Below, in pieces: positions 42,292-50,835 of a stretch of 64,000 bases of DNA. Position 1 is the stretch's first letter. Each line of letters starts with the position of its first letter. The notes below the pieces were generated by a model. That model saw nothing but the letters and a program-made list of their open reading frames with translations. It was not told the DNA's origin and searched no databases. Where the stretch lies: NCBI RefSeq assembly GCF_028023675.1, contig NZ_JAQIOZ010000005.1, positions 1 to 64,000 of the forward strand, in the 5' to 3' direction. Origin of the DNA: Primorskyibacter aestuariivivens (GTDB lineage: Bacteria; Pseudomonadota; Alphaproteobacteria; Rhodobacterales; Rhodobacteraceae). Made by a program: the position numbers and the translations under genes.

Positions 42292-42890
42292 GAGGCACGC
42301 TCCCGATCCGCGGCAAGATCAAAGTGACGCCCCTCGGCAAAGGACGCCTCAAAAAGCGTGATATCGACCGTCTCGACCCCGTGATCCGTGCCGGTGTGAT
42401 CGAGAAAGACCAGCGCCCCGTAATCATCCGCCATGGTCCGCAACACCCCCACCAGAACATGACCAAACCCCGGTTGATCCCAGGTGCAATACAGCGTGAA
42501 ACGGTTCGGGCCATGTTCGCGCAATTCCAACACAGGCAATTCCAGATCCTCGACCGCGAGCCGCGCGCGATCCGGCAGATCGTCCAGCGAATGCAGGAAC
42601 TCCAGAAACGTGACCCCGGAAAACCGCAGCAATCGCCGCAGCGCTTCGACATTGGGGTGCGACACCAGATAGGTGCCAATGTCTTCCAGAACGACCGCGC
42701 GGTCCTTTTCCAGTGCCCCGGCCATGTCGTCCAGCACCCGCAGCGTCACGTCGGTCTCATACTCCAGCATCGGTTCGAATTCCGAGAATTCCAGATCAAG
42801 CCTGCGCACCAGTTCGGCCCAGGCCCCCTGCCCATAGGTATCGCGGTAAAAACATTGGATCGCCCTGTTGATCAGACCGTGCATCGACAC
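42288..42890 (-). CDS. H-NOX haem-binding gas sensor, with altered YxSxR motif
   Basis: 200 residues, the usual size for a stand-alone H-NOX. MHGLINRAIQCF at the N-terminus matches the family start, and His100 in FLEFLHSL is the proximal haem ligand. The haem-propionate motif YxSxR is changed here to Tyr-Cys-Thr-Trp-Asp at about 134-138, losing the conserved Arg. Haem binding may therefore be weaker or altered. It is the first gene of the pair with the GGDEF protein and is expected to bind nitric oxide and regulate it by direct contact. Confidence 0.85.
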   Translation of the reverse strand: MSMHGLINRAIQCFYRDTYGQGAWAELVRRLDLEFSEFEPMLEYETDVTLRVLDDMAGALEKDRAVVLEDIGTYLVSHPNVEALRRLLRFSGVTFLEFLHSLDDLPDRARLAVEDLELPVLELREHGPNRFTLYCTWDQPGFGHVLVGVLRTMADDYGALVFLDHTGTDHGVETVDITLFEASFAEGRHFDLAADRERAS

Positions 42891-42949
42891 TCACTCCTTT
42901 GGCGCAAGGTAACGCCACAGAGCTTAAGGTTTGCCGAATATCTAAAATC

Positions 42950-44725
42950 CTATGGAAGAATCGAAATCCCACCGATGGAAATCACGTTGATCCCGCTCGG
43001 CTCGATGGAAATATCACCGGCCAACAGCGCCTCCAGCAGCGCCGTATCCTGACCGCGCAGGGACGCACCGCTGATATCCGAAAACAGGGTCCTTTGTATC
43101 ACCAGACCCTCCGGACCTCTTGCCACCCCCATGACCTCGATCGAATCCTGCGCATGCCCGCGCAGGATCAACACGCCTTCTTCGCCCTCAACAAACGGTT
43201 TCAGATCCGACAGGATCAGGACACATCCCGGCCCTGCATCCCCTTCGATCTCACAGCCGCGCCGCATTGTATCAAGCACCCGGGCGGGCAAGCCCTCGAT
43301 CTCGCTCCGGGCCACGCTCTGGCCCTCGGGAAGAACCCGCAGGTTGTCCAGAATGGCATCGACCACCTGATCCGACGGCGGAGCCTCGTCCACGGCCTCA
43401 AAGGCATACCGGGTTTCCGCCGCATCAAGCCGTGCCAGACGCGCCTGCAATTCATCCGCTGCCTCATGCGTTCCCAGTTCAGCAATCTTGCGCAATCGCG
43501 CAAGCCCCCCGGCCCCGGCATGGCCCCAATCCTCGCGCATTTCCCACAGCGGCAGGTCATGAACGGGCAGGCGACCGTCCTCGAACCGTGAGATCTGTGA
43601 CCGGGTGGTGATGGACTCGGCGTGGATCAACGGCGTCAGCCACAGGGCGGAAAGCGCCAATACACCCAGGGCCATCCAAAGGTTGATCGTCCTGATCCGT
43701 GCGCCCCATCCCGCGCGCAACACGGCAGCCGCATAGGCCAGCGCGTATATGGTCAGCACAGCCGCCGACAGCGCCGCCGCAACCCGTTCGGGCGTCCAGC
43801 CATATTGTCCCACACGAAGCCAGACGGCCCAGCCCGCAGCGACACAGAGCGGCACCAGCATCACCGCCATGATGCGCGCGGCGCCGGTCATGATCATGGC
43901 CTGCGCGGCCTCGTCATCCGAACGGTCAATGGCCGATGTGATCAGGGTGATCGCGGCAATTGCCACCGCCATCAGCGTGGCCGCGATGGAAAACCCGCCA
44001 AACAGTGAACCGAACCCGCGCAGGGGCAAGGCAATCAGGAATATCCCGACCACCAGCACGACCGCAGGCAGGAGGATGCGGAACAGGCGCAGCACCAGAA
44101 AGGGCGATATATAGGCGCGCAACTCGTGCATGATTGCCAGCGCCAGCCCAAGGAACAGACCGGTCAGCGCAAAAGGCACCGGGTCGATCTCGATCAGGTC
44201 TTCGATCAGCGTGATGCCGACCAGCCCCAGCAGCGCATCCGACAGGAACACGATCCCCCAGACAACCGCCACGAACAGCCAGCCCGCCAGATACCGGACA
44301 AGGATCGACCAGGCGGTATCGAACAGGCGCGGATAGTCAAGCGTCCCACCCGGGGCCTGCAACCCGGCAGAGACAAACGGTGTGCCGATAAACCCCAGCA
44401 GGAACAAGGCGATAAAGGGCAAGGGGCTGTCAAAAAACGTCTCCAGCCCATCAAAGCGCAGAGACGCCCAGACAAGCAGCCCCGCCGCCAGCGCCGCCAG
44501 TCCCGCCGCGCCAAGTGCCGCCCGCGCCCATCCCAACGGCCCCTTGAGCCCCAGCAGGACAGCAAAGAACCCCATCACCGCGGTCACGCTGAACAGGAAC
44601 AGGCGCGGCTGGGTAATGACCTCCTCGGCCATGTCGGCAAAGAACCACCCTGCGGTACCGGCAATTGCGCCGACCAGTGCCATGGCCGCCCGGTTGACGG
44701 CGGTTGTCGTATCCTGCGTGCTCAT
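42950..44725 (-). CDS. DUF4153 multi-pass membrane protein
   Basis: 591 residues. About eleven membrane helices fill residues 12-385, followed by a soluble C-terminal region of about 200 residues ending in small hydrophobic strands (ISGASLRG, INVISIGG). The membrane part looks like DUF4153, whose function is not known. The ATG at 44725 has GGAGG five bases upstream. The C-terminal region carries haloacid-rich stretches such as DEAPPSDQVVDAIL. The protein stands alone between the H-NOX pair and the divergent HExxH protein. Confidence 0.75.
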   Translation of the reverse strand: MSTQDTTTAVNRAAMALVGAIAGTAGWFFADMAEEVITQPRLFLFSVTAVMGFFAVLLGLKGPLGWARAALGAAGLAALAAGLLVWASLRFDGLETFFDSPLPFIALFLLGFIGTPFVSAGLQAPGGTLDYPRLFDTAWSILVRYLAGWLFVAVVWGIVFLSDALLGLVGITLIEDLIEIDPVPFALTGLFLGLALAIMHELRAYISPFLVLRLFRILLPAVVLVVGIFLIALPLRGFGSLFGGFSIAATLMAVAIAAITLITSAIDRSDDEAAQAMIMTGAARIMAVMLVPLCVAAGWAVWLRVGQYGWTPERVAAALSAAVLTIYALAYAAAVLRAGWGARIRTINLWMALGVLALSALWLTPLIHAESITTRSQISRFEDGRLPVHDLPLWEMREDWGHAGAGGLARLRKIAELGTHEAADELQARLARLDAAETRYAFEAVDEAPPSDQVVDAILDNLRVLPEGQSVARSEIEGLPARVLDTMRRGCEIEGDAGPGCVLILSDLKPFVEGEEGVLILRGHAQDSIEVMGVARGPEGLVIQRTLFSDISGASLRGQDTALLEALLAGDISIEPSGINVISIGGISILP

Positions 44726-44848
44726 CTGGGCCTCCGGAAATCTCGCCCGAGTTTGAACAGCACAAGGCGCGATGACCAGCCCAAAATCCACGTGGGGCGG
44801 GAGCCGCCACAATTGCATCACGGACATAACCCGTTAGGATATTTGATC

Positions 44849-45535
44849 ATGGGCATTCCGAACAATCTCTGCCGCCTTGCGGCCTGTATCGCAGCTCTTG
44901 CCGGTCATGCGGGCCAGTTGCCGGCAGAGCCGCTGACCTGTGACAATGCCCTGATAAAAGTGCAGGCCGAAAGCGACGCGCTGGCCCAACGCATCTGCCG
45001 CATCGCGGATCGGTCACTGGCCATTCAAGCGGATTGCAATGTTCCCCTGAACCGGCCGGTCGAGATCGCGATGCGTGACAGTCTGACGGCCAATTGCGTC
45101 GGGCTGTATCATTGCGGCGAGGATCGGATCGAGGTTCTGACACCCTCTGCCATGTCCGACCTGCGCGACAGCACAGGCGTATTTTCCGTCCTGCCCGACG
45201 ACGCCTATTTCGAAAGTGTCATCGCCCATGAGCTTGTGCATGCCGCCTATGACATCGTGCCCTGCCCGTTCGACGCCTGCCTCGCAACAAGCGAATACCT
45301 CGCTTATGCGTTGCAGCTGCGCGGGCTGCCCGACGATCTGCGCAGCCGTTTTGAAGAGGTCTCCGGCCTAGACCGCCGCGTGGCACGGGACGAGATCAAC
45401 GCGATGTTCCTGATGATGGCCCCAAATAAATTCGCCGCCAAAGCCTGGACCCATTTCAGCCAACGCCCCGATCCCTGCGCCTATGCCGGTCAGATCATGG
45501 ACGGATCGATCTATTTTGATTTTGAGCATCCGTGA
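44849..45535 (+). CDS. secreted protein with zinc-protease-like HELVH motif
   Basis: 228 residues. An N-terminal signal peptide (about 1-25) precedes a domain with HELVHAAYD near residue 130, which is a metallopeptidase HExxH motif. Six or more cysteines (CDNAL, ICRIAD, DCNV, NCVGLYHCGED, CPFDACLA) suggest disulfides in the periplasm. A third zinc ligand is not obvious; the Glu of TSEYLAYALQ is a candidate. I think it belongs to a Rhodobacteraceae-type uncharacterised family (DUF6639), recalled and not checked. The ATG follows AGGAT. Confidence 0.75.
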   Translation: MGIPNNLCRLAACIAALAGHAGQLPAEPLTCDNALIKVQAESDALAQRICRIADRSLAIQADCNVPLNRPVEIAMRDSLTANCVGLYHCGEDRIEVLTPSAMSDLRDSTGVFSVLPDDAYFESVIAHELVHAAYDIVPCPFDACLATSEYLAYALQLRGLPDDLRSRFEEVSGLDRRVARDEINAMFLMMAPNKFAAKAWTHFSQRPDPCAYAGQIMDGSIYFDFEHP

Positions 45536-45608
45536 TGAACACGGTGACCGCGTCGAGTCGTTTCTAAAGCTCGGCTTGGAGGATGCGCCTTCAAGGCCCA
45601 CCACCCTC

Positions 45609-47171
45609 TCAGAAATCCGTCGGCGCGCCGCCCTCTTCCTTGCGCTTGGCGACGAACGCCTCCAGCTCCTCTCGGATGCCCTCGTCCATCGGCGGTGCCT
45701 CGAACTCGTTGATGATCTGTTTGAACAGCGTATGCGCGCGCTCGGGCGTCCAGACGGCGCCGGCGGCTTCCCAGCCCTCATAATTCTTCCAGTCGCTCAG
45801 GAACGGCTGATAGAACGCCGTCGTATAGCGGTCCTGGGTGTGCTGAATGCCAAAGAAATGGCCGTCATTGCCGACCTCCTTGATCGCGTCAAAGGCGATC
45901 TCATCCGGTCCCGTCGCGGTCACCACCGGGTCCATATAACGCTGGATCTGCTGCAGAACCTCGCAATCCATGATGAATTTCTCAGGGCTGGCGATCAGCC
46001 CGCCCTCCAGCCATCCGGCGGCGTGGTAGACGATATTCGTCCCCGACTGCACCGCCGCCCAGAGCGAATTGGACGTCTCCCACATCGCCTGCCCATCCGG
46101 CACATTGGCCGCGCAGACGCCAGAGCTTCGCATCGGCAACCCGTAGAACCGCGCCAGTTGCCCGGTCATCTGCGTCGCGCGCATATATTCCGGTGTCCCG
46201 AACGCCGGCGCGCCGCTCTTCATATCCACGTTCGAGGTAAAGGTGCCGATCACACAGGGCGTGCCCGGGTTCACATATTGCGCCAGCGCAATCGCACAGA
46301 GCCCCTCGGCCAGCGACTGGGCCACCGCCCCCGCCATGGTCACCGGGGCCATGGCACCCGCCAGCGTGAAGGGCGTCACGATACAGCCCTGCCCGCGCCG
46401 CGCACAGCGCAGCCAGCCGTCGATCATCGGTTCGTCATGTTTAAGCGGCGAGGTGGAGTTGATATTGGTATACATGCGTGGGCTGGCGTCGAATTCCTCG
46501 TGGCTCAGCCCGCCCGCGATGCGCACCATCTCCATCACATCCTCGACCCGCTCGCGGCCAAGGCTGTAGGCATGCACCACCTTGTCGCCCAGCGTGAGTT
46601 TGTCATAGAGCACATCGAGATGGCGCACGCTGGCATGCAGGTCCACCGGCTCCACCGGGTATCCACCCGCGAAATGGATGCAGTTGAAATACTGCGTCAA
46701 CTTCAACAGGTTGCGGCACATCTCGCGCGTGCCCGGCACCTTGCGGCCCAATTCCATATCCCAGTAGTTGGGCGGAGAAGAGACATTGCCAAAGAGCAGG
46801 TTATTGCCGCCCACGGTGATCTGACGCTCCGGGTTGCGCGGGGTGAGCGTAAAACTCGAGGGTGCCTTGCCGATCATCTCCATGACGAAATCGCGGCCCA
46901 TGCGCACATTCTGCCCGTCGATGGTGCATCCTGCCTCGCGCAGGATGTCCAGCGCCTCGGCATTGAGGAAATCGACCCCGATCTCTTCGAGGATGCGCAT
47001 CGCGCCCTCATGGATCGCCTGCACACCCTCTTCGGTCAGCGGCTCGGTCGGGCGGTCGATATTGACCGGCGGGTTCCATGGCATCTGTTCGATAACCGCC
47101 CCGCCCCGCCGCGCCGCGTTGCCACGGCGTCCGCCGCCGCGTTTGCGTGTCTTGACCGCTGCTTCAGCCAT
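45609..47171 (-). CDS. MttB-family corrinoid methyltransferase, no pyrrolysine codon
   Basis: 520 residues of the trimethylamine methyltransferase superfamily. A basic N-terminal tail (KTRKRGGGRRG) precedes the catalytic barrel, with EPLTEEGVQAIHEGAMRILEEIGV typical near 45-65 and segments such as FTLAGAMAPVTMAGAVAQS and YHAAGWLEGGL later. The frame is open throughout, so no amber (pyrrolysine) codon occurs. Non-pyrrolysine members demethylate quaternary amines such as glycine betaine or proline betaine, passing the methyl group to a corrinoid protein. No corrinoid protein gene lies nearby. Confidence 0.87.
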   Translation of the reverse strand: MAEAAVKTRKRGGGRRGNAARRGGAVIEQMPWNPPVNIDRPTEPLTEEGVQAIHEGAMRILEEIGVDFLNAEALDILREAGCTIDGQNVRMGRDFVMEMIGKAPSSFTLTPRNPERQITVGGNNLLFGNVSSPPNYWDMELGRKVPGTREMCRNLLKLTQYFNCIHFAGGYPVEPVDLHASVRHLDVLYDKLTLGDKVVHAYSLGRERVEDVMEMVRIAGGLSHEEFDASPRMYTNINSTSPLKHDEPMIDGWLRCARRGQGCIVTPFTLAGAMAPVTMAGAVAQSLAEGLCAIALAQYVNPGTPCVIGTFTSNVDMKSGAPAFGTPEYMRATQMTGQLARFYGLPMRSSGVCAANVPDGQAMWETSNSLWAAVQSGTNIVYHAAGWLEGGLIASPEKFIMDCEVLQQIQRYMDPVVTATGPDEIAFDAIKEVGNDGHFFGIQHTQDRYTTAFYQPFLSDWKNYEGWEAAGAVWTPERAHTLFKQIINEFEAPPMDEGIREELEAFVAKRKEEGGAPTDF

Positions 47172-47235
47172 GATGACCTCCCATATTGGCTAGGGATCAG
47201 ATTCACTGCGAAGCGAGCGACTCGCCTGTGAAAAC

Positions 47236-47252
47236 GCGACACCATGTGTCGC
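47236..47252. promoter_or_regulatory. 17-base palindrome upstream of the MttB homologue
   Basis: GCGACAC (47236-47242) and GTGTCGC (47246-47252) are perfect arms around a 3-base centre, 65 to 81 bases upstream of the methyltransferase start on the minus strand. It is a good candidate operator. I cannot name the regulator. Confidence 0.5.
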
Positions 47253-47418
47253 ATTTCATCGCTGATGCGGCGATTTCCGCAGATTGGCGCGGCGGGGCTG
47301 TGACTGCCTGACCGAGCACCTGCGCCCGCCCTGCCCCCGGATCAAGCTATCATCCAGGCCAGTGGGCGCCCGCGTGCCCGCGAAATGCGGGAGCTCTGGA
47401 CCCGACATGCCCCGCGGC

Positions 47419-48111
47419 TCACAGCCGGTCCAGCCAGTCCGGGATATGGCCGATGTCCGGCAGCACCGCATCGGCCAGCGGCGCAAGCTCGTCCGCCCCT
47501 GCAGGCCCGGTCAGAACACCAATGGTACGCATCCCCGCGCGTCTGCCAGAGATCAGGTCATGGGTGCTGTCACCCACCATGACGACATTTTTCGGCGACA
47601 GCCCCACCGCCTCGGCAAAGGCAAGAAGCGGGCCGGGGCCGGGCTTCATGCCGTATCCGCTGTCGAAGCCTGCGACAAAATCAAAGCCCTGCCGCGCGCC
47701 CACCGCATCGAGATGCGCATGCGCGCCCCGCTCTGTGTCATTGGTCACTACGCCCAGCTTCAGCCCGCGCGCCGCAAGCGCCGCCAGATAGGGCACGAGC
47801 GGCACAGCCTCGCGCAGGGGCGCGCTGCAGGAGGTGATCATCAGGTAATGTTCGATCTCCTCCACCGGACGGTCGGGCAGTGCGCTGGCCACGCATTCCG
47901 CCGCCTCGCGGTTGGTGCCCGCGATGACAGGGCTGTCGGGCCGGAACGCCCCGACCTCAAGATCATAGCGCGTGGCATCGGCAATGCGGCGGGCCAGAGC
48001 GACATCGCCGCCGGACAAATCCGAAATCACCGACGCCGCCCAGGCATCCCAGGTGGCTCCAAAGTCGAACAAGGTGCCGTCCTTGTCGAAAACGATGCCT
48101 GCAACGCTCAT
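47419..48111 (-). CDS. HAD-family hydrolase, phosphoglycolate-phosphatase-like
   Basis: 230 residues. HAD motif I is VFDKDGTLFDF with the nucleophilic and acid Asps, motif II is VVTND, motif III the Lys in GMKPGPG, and motif IV is MVGDSTHD. A helical cap fits between about 20 and 90. These enzymes cleave phosphate from small molecules; glycolate phosphate is typical but not proven. The ATG at 48111 overlaps the stop of the DUF3572 gene by 4 bases; a TTG two codons earlier is an alternative. Both genes form a small operon. Confidence 0.87.
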   Translation of the reverse strand: MSVAGIVFDKDGTLFDFGATWDAWAASVISDLSGGDVALARRIADATRYDLEVGAFRPDSPVIAGTNREAAECVASALPDRPVEEIEHYLMITSCSAPLREAVPLVPYLAALAARGLKLGVVTNDTERGAHAHLDAVGARQGFDFVAGFDSGYGMKPGPGPLLAFAEAVGLSPKNVVMVGDSTHDLISGRRAGMRTIGVLTGPAGADELAPLADAVLPDIGHIPDWLDRL

Positions 48112-48392
48112 GTCCAATGCACCTGTTCCCCGCCGGGCAGCGCCGCGCGCGCCATCATCACCCGGTCATAGGGAATCTGCTGGCTGTCACAGAAACTGAC
48201 CACCCATTCATCATCCATCAGGATAAAATCCAGAACCGAGCCCAGAAATTCCGCGTCACCCGCCCGATCACGCAGATCGGATTCGCTGGCCCCGGAAGCG
48301 CCAAGGAAGACGCCGATCAAGCCTTCCTGCCCCACAAGCCACGCGAGCGCCTGCAATCCCAATGTTTCGGCGGAGTCCCGCTCGTATGACAT
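48108..48392 (-). CDS. DUF3572 family small protein
   Basis: 94 residues. The DUF3572 pattern is evident: ETLGLQALAWLVGQEGLIGVFLGASG followed by SDLRDRA and VLDFILMDDEWVVSFC. It is soluble, mostly helical and of unknown function. In many Rhodobacterales it is encoded next to pleD, as here, where the PleD-like gene is divergent 94 bases away. It is co-transcribed with the HAD gene through a 4-base overlap. Confidence 0.85.
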   Translation of the reverse strand: MSYERDSAETLGLQALAWLVGQEGLIGVFLGASGASESDLRDRAGDAEFLGSVLDFILMDDEWVVSFCDSQQIPYDRVMMARAALPGGEQVHWT

Positions 48393-48486
48393 GTGCGCGT
48401 TCCTTCCCGCTCGCCTCGAAAGACTTTGTTAACCGTTTTCAACAAAGACTGAATCCGCGGCTTCAGCAAGTACCGAGGTAACACCC

Positions 48487-49923
48487 GTGACCAGACATAT
48501 CCTCATCGTGGATGCGGTGGCCACCAATCGCATCGTGCTCAAGGTCAAGCTGGCATCAGCGTTTTACAGTGTTGCTCAGGCCAGCAGCGGTGCCGAGGCC
48601 GTGCAAAGCGCGCGGCAATCCAAGCCCTCGGTCATCATCGTCGGGTCGCTGAGGGACATGACCGGTGCAGACCTGTGCCAGACGCTGAAATCCGATCCAC
48701 GGACACGGCAGGCGGCCATTGTCATCCTGACCAGCGATGCTGACAGCCGCGCACGGTTGGCCGCATTGCAGGCCGGAGCCGATGATGTTGTCAGCAAACC
48801 CTGCGACGATGCGGTGCTTCTGGCGCGCCTGCGCTCGCTGCAGCGCGGTCGGGACGCTGCCGCGGAAATGCAATTGCGCGAAGAAACCCATCGCACCCTT
48901 GGCCTGTCCGAGGCAGAGACCCGGCCCTTTGATGTGCCGGGACGTATTGCCGTGATCGCGGCGGATCGCGGCACCGCCGCCCAGGAAGTGCAGGCGCTGC
49001 GCCGCATCCTGCCCCACAAGATCGAACTGCACGCGACACAGGATTTTCTGCGCCGCGCCACCGATCCGGTCCGCATGCATGCAACGCCCGATGCGTTCCT
49101 TCTGGTCCTGACACAAGACACCGCAAGCAAGGAGTTGCAGGTCCTGCCGGATTTGCGGACATGGGATCCGACCCGTCGGGCGGGCGTGCTTGTCGTGGCC
49201 CCGCCCGGCGACCGGATCAGCACCGCAAGCGCGCTTGATCTCGGGGCGGATGACGTTGTGAAACGGGGCACCAGCCGCGACGAGATCGCCCTGCGGCTGG
49301 ATCGACTTGTACGGCGCAAACACCGGGCGGACGAATTGCGCGATACGCTGCAGGACGGGCTGCGGGCGGCCGTCACGGACCCGTTGACCGGGCTGCACAA
49401 CCGGCGTTTTGCCCTGCCCCATCTGGCCCGCGTGGCCGACCGGGCCCGGCGCAGCGCGCGCAGCTTTGCCGTCATGGTGGCCGATCTTGACCATTTCAAA
49501 CAGATCAATGACCGCTACGGCCATGCCGCCGGGGATGCGGTGCTGTGCGAGGTATCCAGTCGCATGACATCCTGCCTGCGTCCGGTCGACCTTGTGGCGC
49601 GGATCGGCGGTGAGGAGTTCCTGATCGTGATGCCCGACGTCACCGGGCGCGCAGCCCAGGCCACCGCCCACCGGCTGCGCGCGGCCATTGCCGATGCCCG
49701 TTTTGCGGTGCCCGGACGTTCAGAGCCGATTGGCGTGACGATTTCCATCGGCGTGACGCTTGAACAGGGCACGATCACGCCCTCCGCTCCGGACGGCAGG
49801 TCCATCGCGTCCGCAACCGATGCCGCTGTCGCAGAAGCGCTGTTGGCCCGCGCGGATCAGGCGCTTTACGCCGCAAAAGCCCATGGGCGCAATCAGGTCG
49901 AACTGGATCGCCCTGCCGCCTGA
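48487..49923 (+). CDS. PleD-like diguanylate cyclase with two degenerate receiver domains
   Basis: 478 residues: receiver 1 (about 4-120), receiver 2 (about 150-275) and a C-terminal GGDEF domain (about 300-470). The cyclase is intact, with RIGGEEFLIVMP and an inhibitory RPVD five residues before it. Receiver 1 keeps Lys in SKP but has VDA in place of the acidic pair and VGSLRD where the phosphorylated Asp should be. Receiver 2 also lacks the acceptor. Phosphorylation control is therefore unlikely. The DUF3572 gene is divergent upstream. Confidence 0.88.
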   Translation: MTRHILIVDAVATNRIVLKVKLASAFYSVAQASSGAEAVQSARQSKPSVIIVGSLRDMTGADLCQTLKSDPRTRQAAIVILTSDADSRARLAALQAGADDVVSKPCDDAVLLARLRSLQRGRDAAAEMQLREETHRTLGLSEAETRPFDVPGRIAVIAADRGTAAQEVQALRRILPHKIELHATQDFLRRATDPVRMHATPDAFLLVLTQDTASKELQVLPDLRTWDPTRRAGVLVVAPPGDRISTASALDLGADDVVKRGTSRDEIALRLDRLVRRKHRADELRDTLQDGLRAAVTDPLTGLHNRRFALPHLARVADRARRSARSFAVMVADLDHFKQINDRYGHAAGDAVLCEVSSRMTSCLRPVDLVARIGGEEFLIVMPDVTGRAAQATAHRLRAAIADARFAVPGRSEPIGVTISIGVTLEQGTITPSAPDGRSIASATDAAVAEALLARADQALYAAKAHGRNQVELDRPAA

Positions 49924-49927
49924 AGGC

Positions 49928-50449
49928 TCAGCGACGCGCCCGCCGGCCAAACCGCTCCAGCGCCTCTGCTACCCGCGCGGCATAGGCACGGCGCTCGTCC
50001 GCCGTCATCTCGGACAGATGACGCACCAATTCACGCTGACCGATTTTCTGCCGGTCGGCGGCGCGCGCGGTCTGCCGCGCGATCACGGCGGCAAAGGCGT
50101 CGGCGTCAAAACTGTCCGCCTTGAGCAATGTCAGCGCCTCAGCATATTCGGCCCGCATCGCTTCGCGCAGCGCATCGCGCGACCCTTCGGTGCGCAGGCT
50201 GCGATAGATGCGCCGCCCGATCTCACGCCGCTCCCCACGGTCAAGCGCCGCCGTATAGGGCGCGACCGCGTCGCGTACATGTTTTGGCGGGTGTCCATCC
50301 GGCCCGCCCCGGAAAATGACCCCGGCCACGATACCCACCACCACAAGGTTAAGCGCCAGCGACAGGAACAGCACGATCCGGATGCCCCGGGACATACGGG
50401 GGCGTCCATTGGGCTCCGGCGCAGAAGTCGGCGTGTCGGTCATGGTCAT
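49928..50449 (-). CDS. periplasmic heavy-metal-sensor-type (Metal_resist/CpxP-like) protein
   Basis: 173 residues. A cytoplasmic N-terminal tail, one membrane helix (about 22-46, IRIVLFLSLALNLVVVGIV) and a periplasmic helical domain rich in Arg and Glu (LDRGERREIGRRI, ALREAMRAEYAEAL) match the Spy/CpxP-like Metal_resist family. Here it is the last gene of the ECF sigma operon, its start overlapping the preceding stop by 4 bases. It may sense metal or envelope stress and act on the sigma factor through the small membrane protein between them. Confidence 0.8.
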   Translation of the reverse strand: MTMTDTPTSAPEPNGRPRMSRGIRIVLFLSLALNLVVVGIVAGVIFRGGPDGHPPKHVRDAVAPYTAALDRGERREIGRRIYRSLRTEGSRDALREAMRAEYAEALTLLKADSFDADAFAAVIARQTARAADRQKIGQRELVRHLSEMTADERRAYAARVAEALERFGRRARR

Positions 50450-50835
50450 CCCTCTCCCAGATCAAGATCAAAGCCCGAGATCGGGTCCAGCAACGTCTCC
50501 CCGCCCGTCACATAAAGCGACGCCATATCGCTCAGCCCTTCCGGCGGGTTGACCCCCAGCCACAGGCCACAGACCGAGGCCGTCGCCAGACCCGCAAAAG
50601 CGGGCCAACCGCCCAACGCGGTGCTGATCTGCCGGAAGTAGCCGGGCCGTTTCGGACGGGGTGCCTGCGCCGGCGGCGGGGCAAAGCCGTCCTGCACTGC
50701 TTCCGCATCGGCAAGGATACGGGCCATCAACTGCAGAGAGACTTCGGGCGCGGCATTTCGCGCGGCTTTTTCCTCGTCAAACAACGCATCCAGAAACGCG
50801 TCATCCCTTTCGGCTTTCCTGTCATGCGTCGTCAT
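50446..50835 (-). CDS. small membrane protein, candidate anti-sigma factor
   Basis: 129 residues. A soluble N-terminal part (about 1-75) rich in Asp, Glu and Ala (FLDALFDEEKAARN) leads to one membrane helix (about 78-95, WPAFAGLATASVCGLWLGV) and a short periplasmic tail. No zinc-binding His-Cys motif of ZAS-type anti-sigma factors is present. Its start overlaps the end of the sigma gene by 14 bases, and a predicted periplasmic sensor follows. The position and topology suggest it holds the sigma factor at the membrane. Confidence 0.6.
   Translation of the reverse strand: MTTHDRKAERDDAFLDALFDEEKAARNAAPEVSLQLMARILADAEAVQDGFAPPPAQAPRPKRPGYFRQISTALGGWPAFAGLATASVCGLWLGVNPPEGLSDMASLYVTGGETLLDPISGFDLDLGEG

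Noticed and set aside
45483-47231. A 582-codon plus-strand open frame
   Set aside because: It is opposite the full-length MttB homologue, whose protein is clearly real; the plus-strand translation is low-complexity and Arg/His-rich.
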